64,000 bases of DNA, from contig NZ_CP109444.1 of the NCBI RefSeq assembly GCF_036227225.1, forward strand, positions 2,709,501 to 2,773,500, given 5' to 3'. This stretch comes from Streptomyces sp. NBC_01478. GTDB lineage: Bacteria; Actinomycetota; Actinomycetes; Streptomycetales; Streptomycetaceae. The first letter of the stretch is position 1, and the number at the start of each line of letters is the position of its first letter. The position numbers and the translations under genes were made by a program. Shown here in pieces: positions 35,827-44,725 of this stretch. Under the pieces are notes generated by a model. That model did no database searches, had not been told where the DNA came from, and saw nothing but the letters and a program-made list of their open reading frames with translations.

Positions 35827-37118
35827 GCATCGATCTGTTGCTGCACGGCGGGGACGTCCTCACCGTCGACGAAGCCGGAACTGTCGTACGGGACGGGGCT
35901 GTTGCCGTTCACGAGGGCGAGATCGTCGCCGTAGGGACGGCCGAGGAGCTGACAACTCGGTTCACGGCGACGGAGTCCATTGACACTGAGGGCTGTCTCG
36001 TCCTGCCCGGGCTGATCAACGCGCACACCCACCTCGCGATGACGTTGCTGCGTGGTCGCGCCGACGACGTCACTCTCCAGGGCTTCCTGGAGCGGGTGTT
36101 GAAGTGGGAGGCCGAGCTGCTGGCGCCGAAGAACGTGGCGGCGGCGGTGCGGCTCGCGGTGGCGGAGAGCGTGCGGGCCGGGGTGACCTCGGCGCTCGAC
36201 ATGTACTGGTTCCACGAGGCGGCCGAGCAGGCGGCCCGTGAGGCGGGCTGGCGGCTGCACACCGGGCCCACCTTCATGGACGTACCTCAGCCGCCGGACG
36301 GCATCGCGTACGAGGACCGACTCGACTGGGCGCGAAGGGACTTGGCGGCAAGGGGCGAGGCACGTCCGGGCCTGCGTCCGATCCTGTTCGCGCACTCGAC
36401 GTACACCCTCGCCCCCGACCAGCTCGTCGAAATCGCCGCCTTGGCACGGGAGTTCGGGGCGCTGCTGCACATCCACGCGGCGGAGAACCCGACCGAGGTC
36501 GCCACCGTCGAGGTCAAGTACGGCAAGCGGCCTGTGGAGTTGCTCGACTCGCTCGGGCTGCTCGGTCCCGATCTGCTGCTCGCGCACGCCGTGGACCTGA
36601 CCGGCCCGGAGATCGCGGCGCTGGCCCGCACGGGCACGTCGGTGGCCCACTGTCCGGTGTCGAACCTGAAGTTGGGCTGCGGGATCGCGCCCGTACCCCG
36701 GCTGCTCAGCGCGGGCGTCACCGTCGGGCTGGGTACCGACGGGGCCGTCAGCTCCAACACGCTGGACGTGCTGGGCGCCGTACGGCAGGCCGCGCTCGTG
36801 CACAAGGCGGGCGGTGACCCGACGGCGGTCGGTGCCGAAGAGGCCGTACGGATGGCGACGATCGAGGGCGCGCGGGCGCTGGGCCTGGGGGATCACCTGG
36901 GGTCGCTCGAGGCCGGGAAGCGGGCCGATCTGATCGTGCTCGACCTGGGGGCACCGCATCTGCGGCCGTCGCACGACCCGTGGTCGACGCTCGCGTACGC
37001 GGCGCACTCGGCGGACGTACGGGACACGGTCGTGGACGGCCGGGTGCTGATGCGGAACCGGACACTGGCCACGCTGGACGAGGAAGCCGTGCTCGCGGAG
37101 CTCGAATCACTTGCCTGA
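35823..37118 (+). CDS. Amidohydrolase, probable MTA/SAH deaminase
   Basis: The 431-residue metal-dependent hydrolase belongs to the MtaD/SsnA group. Metal and active-site residues are visible in LPGLINAHTHLAMTLLRG, LLHIHAAENPTEV, LLLAHAVDLTG and GLGTDGAVSSNTLDVLG. The last helices contain LGSLEAGKRADLIVLD. MtaD-type enzymes deaminate methylthioadenosine or S-adenosylhomocysteine to the inosine forms. Coupling to a phosphorylase suggests the MTA to MTI to MTR-1-P route described for Pseudomonas. The GTG start overlaps the phosphorylase stop as GTGA. Guanine-type substrates are a less likely alternative. Confidence 0.85.
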   Translation: MSIDLLLHGGDVLTVDEAGTVVRDGAVAVHEGEIVAVGTAEELTTRFTATESIDTEGCLVLPGLINAHTHLAMTLLRGRADDVTLQGFLERVLKWEAELLAPKNVAAAVRLAVAESVRAGVTSALDMYWFHEAAEQAAREAGWRLHTGPTFMDVPQPPDGIAYEDRLDWARRDLAARGEARPGLRPILFAHSTYTLAPDQLVEIAALAREFGALLHIHAAENPTEVATVEVKYGKRPVELLDSLGLLGPDLLLAHAVDLTGPEIAALARTGTSVAHCPVSNLKLGCGIAPVPRLLSAGVTVGLGTDGAVSSNTLDVLGAVRQAALVHKAGGDPTAVGAEEAVRMATIEGARALGLGDHLGSLEAGKRADLIVLDLGAPHLRPSHDPWSTLAYAAHSADVRDTVVDGRVLMRNRTLATLDEEAVLAELESLA

Positions 37119-37155
37119 GCTGTGGATTTCCCTCCCGTTCAGCCCACTGAACCCC

Positions 37156-37181
37156 CATAATATGCCTGATACATCGGATGT
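37156..37181 (+). promoter_or_regulatory. Promoter and candidate operator of the GntR gene
   Basis: CATAATAT at 37156-37163 fits a -10 region. The palindrome ACATC-G-GATGT at 37171-37181 would sit at the transcription start, 23 bases before the GntR start codon. This layout suggests autoregulation by the GntR protein. Confidence 0.45.
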
Positions 37182-37203
37182 CTGAGCAACAGGGAGGCCG
37201 GCC

Positions 37204-37875
37204 ATGGCAGTCACCGATGAGGCGATCGAGAAAATCAAGGGAATGATCGTCTCCGGCGCGCTGCGTCCCGGGGACCGGCTGCCCAAGGAGAGCGAACTCG
37301 CCGCCGAACTGGGCCTGTCCCGCAACTCCCTGCGGGAGGCCGTGCGTGCCCTCTCGCTGATCCGCATCCTGGATGTGCGGCAGGGCGACGGCACGTACGT
37401 CACGAGTCTGGATCCTCAACTCCTGCTGGAGGCGCTGAGTTTCGTCGTCGACTTCCACCGGGACGACACGGTCCTCGAATTCCTGGCGGTACGGCGGATT
37501 CTGGAGCCCGCGGCCACGGGGATGGCGGCGCTGCGGATCAGCGAGCAGCAACTGGACGCGCTCAGCGCCCAGTTGGACGCGCTCGGCGGGGCGCCCTCGG
37601 TGGAGGAACTGGTCGCCTGCGACCTGGAGTTCCACCGGGGCATCGTGCAGAGTTCCGGCAACTCGGTGCTCTGCTCGCTCCTGGACGGTCTGTCGGGACC
37701 GACCACGCGGGCCCGGATCTGGCGCGGTCTGACGCAGGAGGACGCGGTGAGCCGGACCCTGCACGAGCACCGGGCGATCCTGGGCGCGCTGCGCGACCGG
37801 GACGCGGAGGCGGCGCGGTCGTGGGCGACGGTGCACATCGCGAGCGTGGAGCAGTGGCTGCGTTCGACCCTGTGA
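37204..37875 (+). CDS. GntR-family regulator (FadR/FCD type)
   Basis: The 223-residue protein has an N-terminal winged helix with ALRPGDRLPKESELAAELGLSRNSLREAVRAL and the wing VRQGDGTYVTS, followed by an all-helical FCD domain (VRRILEPAATGMAAL, CDLEFHRGIVQSSGNSV, EHRAILGALRDRD). The Asp/His pattern in CDLEFHRGI and EHRAI is the usual metal/ligand pocket. It closes the salvage region, 85 bases after the deaminase, and may control the nucleoside operon; the ligand is unknown. The ATG at 37204 follows a GGGAGG site. Confidence 0.9.
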   Translation: MAVTDEAIEKIKGMIVSGALRPGDRLPKESELAAELGLSRNSLREAVRALSLIRILDVRQGDGTYVTSLDPQLLLEALSFVVDFHRDDTVLEFLAVRRILEPAATGMAALRISEQQLDALSAQLDALGGAPSVEELVACDLEFHRGIVQSSGNSVLCSLLDGLSGPTTRARIWRGLTQEDAVSRTLHEHRAILGALRDRDAEAARSWATVHIASVEQWLRSTL

Positions 37876-38084
37876 TCGAGCCGGTGCTCGAGTGGGCGGC
37901 CGGTTGATCCATCGGAGGAGTGACCGGCCGGTCCGCGTCTGCACAGGGTGCCGATCTTGTGTGTTCGAGCGTCCCGGACGGGGCAGGCATGGGGTCACTC
38001 CCCCGTGCAAGGGGGCTGCGGGCGCCCCCGTCGGACGCCGTAAGGTTGGGGCGTAGGCGAGGGCAGATCGGAAGGAGGCGCTGG

Positions 38085-39095
38085 GTGATCGAGCTGGAGG
38101 GGGTTCCCGAGCTGATCGACCCAGTGATGGTGGCCGCGTTCGAGGGCTGGAACGACGCCGGCGACGCCGCCTCCACCGCGGTCGCGCACCTGGACAAGGA
38201 GTGGAAGGGCGAGGTGTTCGCGGCCCTGGACGCCGAGGACTACTACGACTTCCAGGTCAACCGGCCCACGGTGTGGATGGATTCCGGTGTGCGAAAGATC
38301 ACTTGGCCCACGACCCGCCTCTCGGTGGTCCGGGTCGGCGGCGAGAAGCCGCGTGATCTCGTACTCGTCCGAGGTATCGAACCGTCGATGCGCTGGCGCT
38401 CGTTCTGCAACGAGCTGCTGGGCTTCGCGCACGAGCTGGGCGTGGAGCTGGTGGTGATCCTGGGCGCGCTGCTCGGTGACACCCCGCACACCCGTCCGGT
38501 GCCGATCAGCGGGACCACGTCCGACGCGGACCTGGCGCAACGGATGGACCTGGAGGAGACCAAGTACGAGGGTCCCACCGGGATCGTCGGCATCCTCCAG
38601 GAGGCGTGCACGCACGCGGGCGTACCGGCCGTGTCGCTGTGGGCTGCGGTGCCGCACTACGTGTCGCAGCCGCCGAACCCGAAGGCCACCCTGGCGCTGC
38701 TGAACCGCCTGGAGGACCTGATCGACGTGCGCATCCCGCTGGGTGAGCTGCCCGAGGACGCGCGCGCCTGGCAGGTCGGCGTGGATCAACTGGCCGCCGA
38801 GGACAGCGAGGTGGCCGAGTACGTGCAGACGCTGGAGGAGGCCCGCGACACCGCGGAGCTGCCGGAGGCGTCGGGCGAGGCGATCGCCCGCGAATTCGAG
38901 CGCTATCTGCGCAGGCGGGACGGCGGTGGCAGTCCGCCGCCCGGTGGGCATGCCACGGCGGACGGCAGCGACAGCGCGTCGTATCTGCGGGACAACCCCG
39001 GCGCCGGCCGCCCGAAGCCGACGAGACCCACGAAGCCGGACACGGAGCCCGAGGCCGGGTCCGAGGGCGACGACGAGGACTCCTCCGAGGAGTGA
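38085..39095 (+). CDS. PAC2-family protein
   Basis: The 336-residue protein has the PAC2 (proteasome assembly chaperone 2-like) domain: VMVAAFEGWNDAGDAASTAV near the N-terminus, LVLVRGIEPSMRWRSFCNEL, VVILGALLGDTPHTRPVPISGTTSD, and VPAVSLWAAVPHYVSQPPNPKATLALL. The last 60 residues are Pro/Glu/Asp-rich and probably disordered. Related proteins occur in actinobacteria and archaea that have proteasomes, but a role in bacterial proteasome assembly is not established. The GTG at 38085 has AAGGAGG at 38072-38078. A terminator separates it from convergent mshC. Confidence 0.85.
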   Translation: MIELEGVPELIDPVMVAAFEGWNDAGDAASTAVAHLDKEWKGEVFAALDAEDYYDFQVNRPTVWMDSGVRKITWPTTRLSVVRVGGEKPRDLVLVRGIEPSMRWRSFCNELLGFAHELGVELVVILGALLGDTPHTRPVPISGTTSDADLAQRMDLEETKYEGPTGIVGILQEACTHAGVPAVSLWAAVPHYVSQPPNPKATLALLNRLEDLIDVRIPLGELPEDARAWQVGVDQLAAEDSEVAEYVQTLEEARDTAELPEASGEAIAREFERYLRRRDGGGSPPPGGHATADGSDSASYLRDNPGAGRPKPTRPTKPDTEPEAGSEGDDEDSSEE

Positions 39096-39105
39096 GCCGT
39101 GAAAA

Positions 39106-39138
39106 GAAGGCGGTGCGCGTGACGCGCACCGCCTTCTT
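39106..39138. terminator. Bidirectional terminator between PAC2 gene and mshC
   Basis: Perfect 15-bp arms at 39106-39120 and 39124-39138 enclose TGA. A-rich sequence precedes and T-rich sequence follows, so the hairpin can stop both convergent transcripts. Confidence 0.85.
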
Positions 39139-39153
39139 CGTGTTCGGCGACCG

Positions 39154-40383
39154 CTACAGGGCCACGCCCAGCAGGGCGTCCACGGCACGGGACACGACAC
39201 CGGGGGCGCCTTCGTCGGTGCCGCCGTCCGACTCCTGGAGGGCCGCCCAGCGGTCCACGGCGGCGAGTGCGGCCGGGGCGTCCAGGTCGTTGGCCAGGGC
39301 CTCGCGGATCTCCTCTACGAGCGGCTCGGCGGACGGGCCGTCGGGCCGGGAGACGGCGGCACGCCAGCGGCCGAGCCGGGCGACCGCGTCCACGAGCACC
39401 TGGTCGGTCCACTCCCAGTCGGAGCGGTAGTGGTGGGCGAGCAGGGTGAGCCGGATGGCGGCCGGGTCGACGCCCTCGCGGCGCAGCGCGGAGACGAAGA
39501 CGAGGTTGCCCCGGGACTTCGACATCTTCTCGCCGCCGAGGCCGACCATGCCGGCGTGGACGTACGCCTTGGCCATGGGGAACTCGCCGGTCAGCACCTG
39601 GGCGTGCGAGGCGCCCATCTCGTGGTGCGGGAAGGCGAGGTCGGAGCCGCCGCCCTGTACGTCGAAGCCCATGCCGAGGTGGTCCAGGGCAATGGCCACG
39701 CACTCGATGTGCCAGCCGGGCCGGCCGCGGCCGAGCGAGCCGCCGTCCCAGCTCGGTTCGCCCTCGCGGGCCGCCATCCAGAGCATCGGGTCGAGCGGGT
39801 TCTTCTTGCCCGGGCGGTCCGGGTCGCCGCCGCGCTCGGCGGACAGCAGGCGCATCGCGGCGGCGTCGAGGTTCGAGACCCTGCCGAAGTGGGGGTCGGA
39901 GCCGACGGAGAAGTAGACGTCGCCCTCGAGTTCGTAGGCGGCACCGGCGTCCCTGAGACGTTCGACGAGCGGCACGATGCCGGGTATCGCCTCGACCGCG
40001 CCGATGTACTGCTGCGGGGGCAGCATGCGCAGGGCGGTCATGTCCTCGCGGAAGAGCGCGGTCTCCTTCTCGGCGAGGGCGACCCAGTCGACGCCGTCGC
40101 GCTCGGCGCGCTCCAGGAGCGGGTCGTCGACGTCGGTCACGTTCTGGACGTAGTGAACCTGCCGCTTGGTGTCGAGCCACACGCGCTGCACGAGGTCGAA
40201 CGCGTTGTAGGTCGCCGCGTGCCCCATGTGGGTGGCGTCGTACGGCGTGATGCCGCAGACGTAGATACGGGCGACGGGACCGGTGTCAGGGGTGACCAGA
40301 CCGCCGGTCGCGGTGTCGTGGATCCGGAGGTCGCGGCCCTTGCCGGGAAGGGCGGGGACCTCAGAAGCGGGCCAGGCATACAT
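39154..40383 (-). CDS. mshC: Mycothiol ligase MshC (cysteine:GlcN-Ins ligase)
   Basis: The 409-residue enzyme joins cysteine to glucosaminyl-inositol with ATP in mycothiol synthesis. It is a cysteinyl-tRNA-synthetase paralogue: [24 protein letters not shown] (zinc Cys and HIGH-like motif), the conserved W in [11 protein letters not shown] with another zinc Cys, [16 protein letters not shown], and the KMSKS loop. It lacks the C-terminal tRNA-binding part of CysS. The ATG at 40381-40383 gives [14 protein letters not shown], the usual start and exact usual length. It ends a minus-strand group with the SCO1664-type, DUF3090 and phosphatase genes, an arrangement also found around mycobacterial mshC. 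Confidence 0.95.
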   Translation of the reverse strand: MYAWPASEVPALPGKGRDLRIHDTATGGLVTPDTGPVARIYVCGITPYDATHMGHAATYNAFDLVQRVWLDTKRQVHYVQNVTDVDDPLLERAERDGVDWVALAEKETALFREDMTALRMLPPQQYIGAVEAIPGIVPLVERLRDAGAAYELEGDVYFSVGSDPHFGRVSNLDAAAMRLLSAERGGDPDRPGKKNPLDPMLWMAAREGEPSWDGGSLGRGRPGWHIECVAIALDHLGMGFDVQGGGSDLAFPHHEMGASHAQVLTGEFPMAKAYVHAGMVGLGGEKMSKSRGNLVFVSALRREGVDPAAIRLTLLAHHYRSDWEWTDQVLVDAVARLGRWRAAVSRPDGPSAEPLVEEIREALANDLDAPAALAAVDRWAALQESDGGTDEGAPGVVSRAVDALLGVAL

Positions 40384-40477
40384 GTCATGAGCGTAACCGG
40401 ACAGATGTTTCGCATACGAACCGGACCAGGCCGGATGACCGGTAAGGCGCTCTTGCGCAACCTTGATCGCCGTGCTC

Positions 40478-41296
40478 CTACACGGGCGGCCACGGAATGG
40501 CCGGCCACTCCCCACTCGGCTCGGGATGCTTCCCGTCCGCGAGCAACGCGTCGACACGCGCGCGCGTGGCATCGAGTTCTACGGCGGTGATCAGCTCGGC
40601 GAGCTTCACGGCGAGCCCGCCGCCGTCCCTCAGCGCCTCCCTGAGCGCCTGGAGGACCTCGACCGCCTCCGGAGTGAGCGGCTCGCCCGCCCAGCCCCAC
40701 AGGAGGGTGCGCAGCTTGTTCTCGGCGTTGAAGGTGACACCGTGGTCGATGCCGTAAAGGCGGCCCTCGTCGGCGGGCAGCAGATGGCCGCCCTTGCGGT
40801 CGGCGTTGTTGATGACGGCGTCGAGGACGGCGAGCCGCCGCAGCCGCTCGTCGTCGGCGTGCACCAGGAGGGCGGTCTTCCCTTCACCGACCTCGGCGAG
40901 GCCGATGGCCTTCCAGCCCGGCTCGGGCTCCTCGGCGTCGACCAGGGCGAGCAGTTCGGACTCGGCCGCCGTCTCGATCCACAGCTGGCACATGCCCTCG
41001 CCGTACGGTCCGTCGCGCAGCACGGTGGTCGGCACGAGATCCCAGCCGGTCGCCTCGGAGACCTCGTAGGCGGCGACCTCGCGCCGGGCGAGGTTGCCGT
41101 CCGGGAAGTCCCACAGGGGCCGCTCCCCGGCGACGGGCTTGTACACGCAGGACGCCTCGCGGCCCTCGTACGTCACGGAGCAGAACAGCACCGCGTTCGA
41201 GGCCTCGCGGATCTGTCCGCGCACTTTCAGCTCACCCTTGGCGAGCAGCTCGGCCGTGGTCACGCTCCGCGGCGGTATCCGTTCTGGCGCGGACAT
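40478..41296 (-). CDS. SCO1664-family protein (kinase-like fold)
   Basis: The 272-residue protein belongs to a conserved actinobacterial family known only by the name SCO1664. Segments such as [55 protein letters not shown] and [10 protein letters not shown] resemble the Lys, catalytic DxxxxNxDR and metal-Asp elements of PI3/4-kinase-like and HipA-like folds. A phosphotransferase activity is therefore plausible but untested. The ATG at 41294-41296 lies inside the end of the DUF3090 gene (37-base overlap), so the two are translationally linked. Placement next to mshC is conserved, but a mycothiol role is only a guess. Confidence 0.82.
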   Translation of the reverse strand: MSAPERIPPRSVTTAELLAKGELKVRGQIREASNAVLFCSVTYEGREASCVYKPVAGERPLWDFPDGNLARREVAAYEVSEATGWDLVPTTVLRDGPYGEGMCQLWIETAAESELLALVDAEEPEPGWKAIGLAEVGEGKTALLVHADDERLRRLAVLDAVINNADRKGGHLLPADEGRLYGIDHGVTFNAENKLRTLLWGWAGEPLTPEAVEVLQALREALRDGGGLAVKLAELITAVELDATRARVDALLADGKHPEPSGEWPAIPWPPV

Positions 41297-41850
41297 ACGT
41301 GTCCTTCCGGGTCGAGCGGGAGGCTGCACAGCGGGCACGGCGGACGGCCGGCGTTGACGACGTCGAGGGCCCGCTTGGCGAAGGCGCGGGCCTGGGCGCC
41401 GGTGAGGCGGACCCGCAGCATCGGGGGTCCGTTCTCCTCGTCCTGGAGGAGTCGCTCCTCGGCCTCGGCGAGGTCCTCGTCGGTGTCGGCGTCGAGCTCG
41501 ACGAGGGCCTGCGCCTCGACGATCATGCGCTGCTCCTCACCGTCCCAGGCGAGCGCCATGGTGCCGACGCGGAACTCCTCCTCGACGGGGGTCTCCAGCG
41601 GGCGGGTGTCGGAGATCTCGGTGGGGGTGACGGCGGGGACGGCCGCGCTGCCGCCACTGCGCCGTACGACCTCGTCCAGAAGCTCGTCCATGCGCTCGGC
41701 GAGCGCGGCGACCTGCGTCTTCTCCAGGGCCACGCTGGTCACCCGAGGGCCGGCGGCGGCCTGGAGGAAGAACGTACGGCGCCCGGGCAGACCGACCGTA
41801 CCGGCTACGAAGCGGTCCGGCGGGTCGTAGAGGAACACCTGACGGGACAC
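41260..41850 (-). CDS. DUF3090 family protein with C-terminal zinc-knuckle motif
   Basis: The 196-residue protein begins SRQVFLYDPPDRFVAGTVGLPGRRTFFLQA, the signature of DUF3090. A mid region is rich in Glu/Asp (ELDADTDEDLAEAEERLL). The C-terminus has [15 protein letters not shown], a C-x2-C-x8-H-x-C pattern that could bind zinc, followed by a basic tail. The function is unknown. The GTG at 41848-41850 is chosen from the conserved start. It overlaps the SCO1664-family gene, which it precedes, and follows the phosphatase gene by 75 bases. Confidence 0.85.
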   Translation of the reverse strand: MSRQVFLYDPPDRFVAGTVGLPGRRTFFLQAAAGPRVTSVALEKTQVAALAERMDELLDEVVRRSGGSAAVPAVTPTEISDTRPLETPVEEEFRVGTMALAWDGEEQRMIVEAQALVELDADTDEDLAEAEERLLQDEENGPPMLRVRLTGAQARAFAKRALDVVNAGRPPCPLCSLPLDPEGHVCPRQNGYRRGA

Positions 41851-41925
41851 GTCCTGTCTCCATTGGAATCGACTGCTGACAAGTGCGGCGCTACTGCGAC
41901 CGCTTCACCCTACTGCGGCCGACGA

Positions 41926-42612
41926 TCACGGTGCGCCCGCGCCGCCCCCGACCGGGGCGTCGTCGCCCGGGGGCTCCTCGCGCGGCGCCAGGGAGGCGAG
42001 GTCACCGGTGTCCCCGAGCCGTACGAGAAAGGGCCTGAGACGGGTGTAACGGATCGCGGTGATGGAACACGGTTCTACGGAGATCCGCTGGAAGAGGTCC
42101 AGATGAAGTCCGAGTGCGTCCGCGACAAGGGACTTGATGATGTCGCCGTGCGAACACATGAGGTAGACGGCGTCGGCGCCGTGATCGCGCTCCACGCGCG
42201 CGTTCCACTCGCGTACGGCCTCGGCCGCGCGGGTCTGCATCGACCGCATCGACTCGCCGCCGGGGAACGCCGCGGCCGAGGGGTGCGCCTGGACGACCTC
42301 CATCAGGGGCTCGTCCTTGAGCTCGGCGAGCTTGCGGCCGGACCAGTCGCCGTAGTGGCACTCCCCGATCCGCTCGTCGGTGTGCGCGCGCAGGTCGGGG
42401 CGGGCGTCCAGGAGGGGCTGGAGGGTCTCCTGGCAGCGCTGCAGCGGGCTGGTGACGACCTCGGCGATCGGCAGCGCGGCGAGCCGTCCGGGGAGCGCGG
42501 CGGCCTGGGCGTTGCCGCGCTCGTCGAGGGCGACACCGGGTGTCCAGCCGGCGAGCACTCCCCCGGTGTTGGCGGTCGAACGTCCGTGCCGGACAAGGAT
42601 CAACGTGGGCAT
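41926..42612 (-). CDS. Histidine-phosphatase (phosphoglycerate mutase-like) protein
   Basis: The 228-residue protein belongs to the histidine phosphatase superfamily: LILVRHGRSTANTGG (catalytic RHG), the second arginine in VTSPLQRCQETLQPLL, IGECHYGDWSGRKLAEL (acid region), and YLMCSHGDIIKSLVADAL (second catalytic His). It fits the group named after MSMEG_4193, which in mycobacteria also lies beside the DUF3090 and mshC genes. The substrate is unknown. Its ATG lies 62 bases from the divergent corA gene. The C-terminal 25 residues are Pro/Gly/Ala-rich. Confidence 0.88.
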   Translation of the reverse strand: MPTLILVRHGRSTANTGGVLAGWTPGVALDERGNAQAAALPGRLAALPIAEVVTSPLQRCQETLQPLLDARPDLRAHTDERIGECHYGDWSGRKLAELKDEPLMEVVQAHPSAAAFPGGESMRSMQTRAAEAVREWNARVERDHGADAVYLMCSHGDIIKSLVADALGLHLDLFQRISVEPCSITAIRYTRLRPFLVRLGDTGDLASLAPREEPPGDDAPVGGGAGAP

Positions 42613-42674
42613 GCCGCCAAGGGTAGGCGTACGCCAGGGTGCGACTTGGGCCGGACGGCGGGAGAATACGCACC

Positions 42675-43673
42675 GTGATCGTCGACTACGCCATCTACCG
42701 TGACGGACGCCGGACGGAGGGGCCCGGCGACTTCTCCGACGGCCTGGACCACTGTCGTCGGGTGGGTGACGCGTTCGTCTGGATCGGCCTCTACGAGCCC
42801 ACGGAGAGCGAGTTCGACAAGGTCACCCAGGAGTTCGCGCTGCACCCGCTGGCCGTCGAGGACGCCCTGACCGCGCATCAGCGGCCCAAGCTGGAGGTCT
42901 ACGACGACTCGCTGTTCATGGTCCTCAAGCCGGTGGGCTACGAGGCGGACAGCGACGCGGTCACCTCCGGCGAGGTCATGGTCTTCGTGGGCGACTCCTT
43001 CGTGGTGACCGTCCGGCACGGCGAGGAGGCCCCTCTGGCGGCCGTACGGCACCGTCTCGAGGAGGAGCCGGAGATGCTGCGGCACGGGCCCACGGCGGTG
43101 CTGTACTCGATCGCGGACGCGGTGGTCGACCACTACGTGGACGTGGCGGGCGAGTTGCAGACCGACCTGGAGGAGCTGGAGGCGGCGGTGTTCTCGCCGA
43201 CCGGCGGCGGCTCGCGGACCACGGCGTCACGGATCTACACCTTCAAGCGGCAGATCCTGGAGTTCCGCCGGGCCACCGGACCGCTCGCGCAGCCGCTGTC
43301 CCGGCTCGCGGGTGTCGGGTTCGCCGGTGACCGGGTGCGGTTCGTGCACGACAAGGCGCGGCCGTTCTTCCGGGACGTGAACGACCACCTGATGAAGGTC
43401 AACGAGTCCGTGGAGGGCCTGGACCGGCTGGTGTCGGACGTCCTGGCGGCGCATCTCGCGCAGACCGGCGTCCGCCAGAACGACGACATGCGGAAGATCT
43501 CCGGGTGGGCCGCCATGGCCGCGGTCCCCACGATGATCGCGGGTATCTACGGCATGAACTTCGACCACATGCCGGAGCTGCACTGGCTGTGGGGGTATCC
43601 GGCGGCGGTCCTGCTGATGGCGGCCCTGGAGGTGCTGCTGTACCGGATGTTCAAGCGGCGCGGCTGGCTGTAG
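42675..43673 (+). CDS. corA: CorA-family divalent metal transporter
   Basis: The 332-residue protein has a long cytoplasmic alpha/beta domain (FVWIGLYEPTESEFDKV, HPLAVEDALTAHQRPKLEVYDDSLFMVLKP), a long helix region, and two C-terminal transmembrane helices separated by the CorA signature YGMNF in MIAGIYGMNFDHMPEL. It should form a pentameric Mg2+ (or Co2+/Ni2+) channel. The GTG at 42675 was chosen because conservation begins at VIVDYAIY and a GGGAG lies upstream. The tail KRRGWL is the usual basic end. It is divergent from the phosphatase gene. Confidence 0.92.
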   Translation: MIVDYAIYRDGRRTEGPGDFSDGLDHCRRVGDAFVWIGLYEPTESEFDKVTQEFALHPLAVEDALTAHQRPKLEVYDDSLFMVLKPVGYEADSDAVTSGEVMVFVGDSFVVTVRHGEEAPLAAVRHRLEEEPEMLRHGPTAVLYSIADAVVDHYVDVAGELQTDLEELEAAVFSPTGGGSRTTASRIYTFKRQILEFRRATGPLAQPLSRLAGVGFAGDRVRFVHDKARPFFRDVNDHLMKVNESVEGLDRLVSDVLAAHLAQTGVRQNDDMRKISGWAAMAAVPTMIAGIYGMNFDHMPELHWLWGYPAAVLLMAALEVLLYRMFKRRGWL

Positions 43674-43700
43674 CGGCCTCCGCTCAGGCCCCGCTCCGGC

Positions 43701-44489
43701 TCACGCGAACTCGGGTGCCGCGGTGGCCGGTCCCCCGAGGGCGTCGCGGCGTTCCGGCATCCTCAGGGACACCATCCGCCGCCAGCCGCCGAGTCGTTCG
43801 TACGCGTACACGGCGTGGATGCCGGCCGCCAGGGCCGCCGACTTGGCGCGCGGCCAGCCGAGGACGCGTCCCATGTGGCCCATCACGGCGAGGCTGACGT
43901 CCCGGTAGATCCGGATCTCCGCCAACGCGCACTCGCGCAGCGTCCGTTGGATGGCGAGGCCGTGTCCGGCGGCCGCGAAGCGCAGCAACTCCTCGTGGCA
44001 GTAGGCGAGATGGTTGTCCTCGTCGTTCGAGATCATCCGTACCGCGCGGCCGAGGTCGGGGTGGTCGGCGAAGTGCCTGCGCAGCAGGTCCATCTGCTCG
44101 GAGGCGCGCTGTTCGGTGACCCGGCTGTGCGCGAGGTAGGTGACGACGTCCTGGACGGTCAGTGCGGCCTCGCCCTTGAGCTTCTCGTGCGCGAGACCGA
44201 TGCCATGCCGCTCCAGCAGCATCGTGTAGTCGGTGTCGGCGGGCACCTGGACGGGTTCGAGGCCGCGCTTCTTCAGAAGGGCGTTGAAAATGCGCCCGTG
44301 CTTGTCCTCGTCGGCGCCGTGCCGGCTGATCTTGGGGGCGAGGTCGCGTTCGGTGGGCGGGACGAGCACGGCGATGCGCCCGTTCTCCCAGCCGCCCTGC
44401 GATTCACCACTGGCCGCGATGGAGCAGAAGAGCCGGAACGACTCGTCGTTGTCGAGGATCTCCTGGAACAGACTCTTAGCCGAAAGCAT
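43701..44489 (-). CDS. Ferritin-like domain protein
   Basis: The 262-residue, mostly helical protein has the spaced E/D-x-x-H pairs of diiron ferritin-like folds: SRHGADEDKHGRIFNALL (about residues 55-72) and ISNDEDNHLAYCHEELLRFA (about 155-175). These could bind iron or another metal. It is not a typical ferritin or bacterioferritin by length, and the C-terminal third (CALAEIRIYRDVSLAVMGHMG onwards) has no motif I recognise. The ATG at 44487-44489 follows GGAGG. It is monocistronic, behind the terminator of the F420-type oxidoreductase gene. Confidence 0.75.
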   Translation of the reverse strand: MLSAKSLFQEILDNDESFRLFCSIAASGESQGGWENGRIAVLVPPTERDLAPKISRHGADEDKHGRIFNALLKKRGLEPVQVPADTDYTMLLERHGIGLAHEKLKGEAALTVQDVVTYLAHSRVTEQRASEQMDLLRRHFADHPDLGRAVRMISNDEDNHLAYCHEELLRFAAAGHGLAIQRTLRECALAEIRIYRDVSLAVMGHMGRVLGWPRAKSAALAAGIHAVYAYERLGGWRRMVSLRMPERRDALGGPATAAPEFA

Positions 44490-44654
44490 CTGAAGCCACC
44501 TCCATGCAGGATTTCGCCGTATTCCGCAAAAAACGAGTCAAATGCGGCATCAGAGGTGCTGCAACAGCAGTGTCGGACAACTCCGCCAAAAGGAGGACCG
44601 CGGATGTCCCTACGGGGGCGTAACCGCACGGCCTGCCGCGCGTTGTTCCCCGTG

Positions 44655-44698
44655 ACGGCCGTGGCGGGGAAGACCCCCCGAGCCCCCACCACGGCCGT
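44655..44698 (-). terminator. Terminator downstream of the luciferase-like oxidoreductase gene
   Basis: Arms ACGGCCGTGGCGGGG (44655-44669) and CCCCACCACGGCCGT (44684-44698) pair with one G-T wobble. The hairpin lies 27 bases past the stop codon on the minus strand. Confidence 0.75.
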
Positions 44699-44725
44699 AG
44701 AAAACTTCCGTACGACAGAGCCTCG

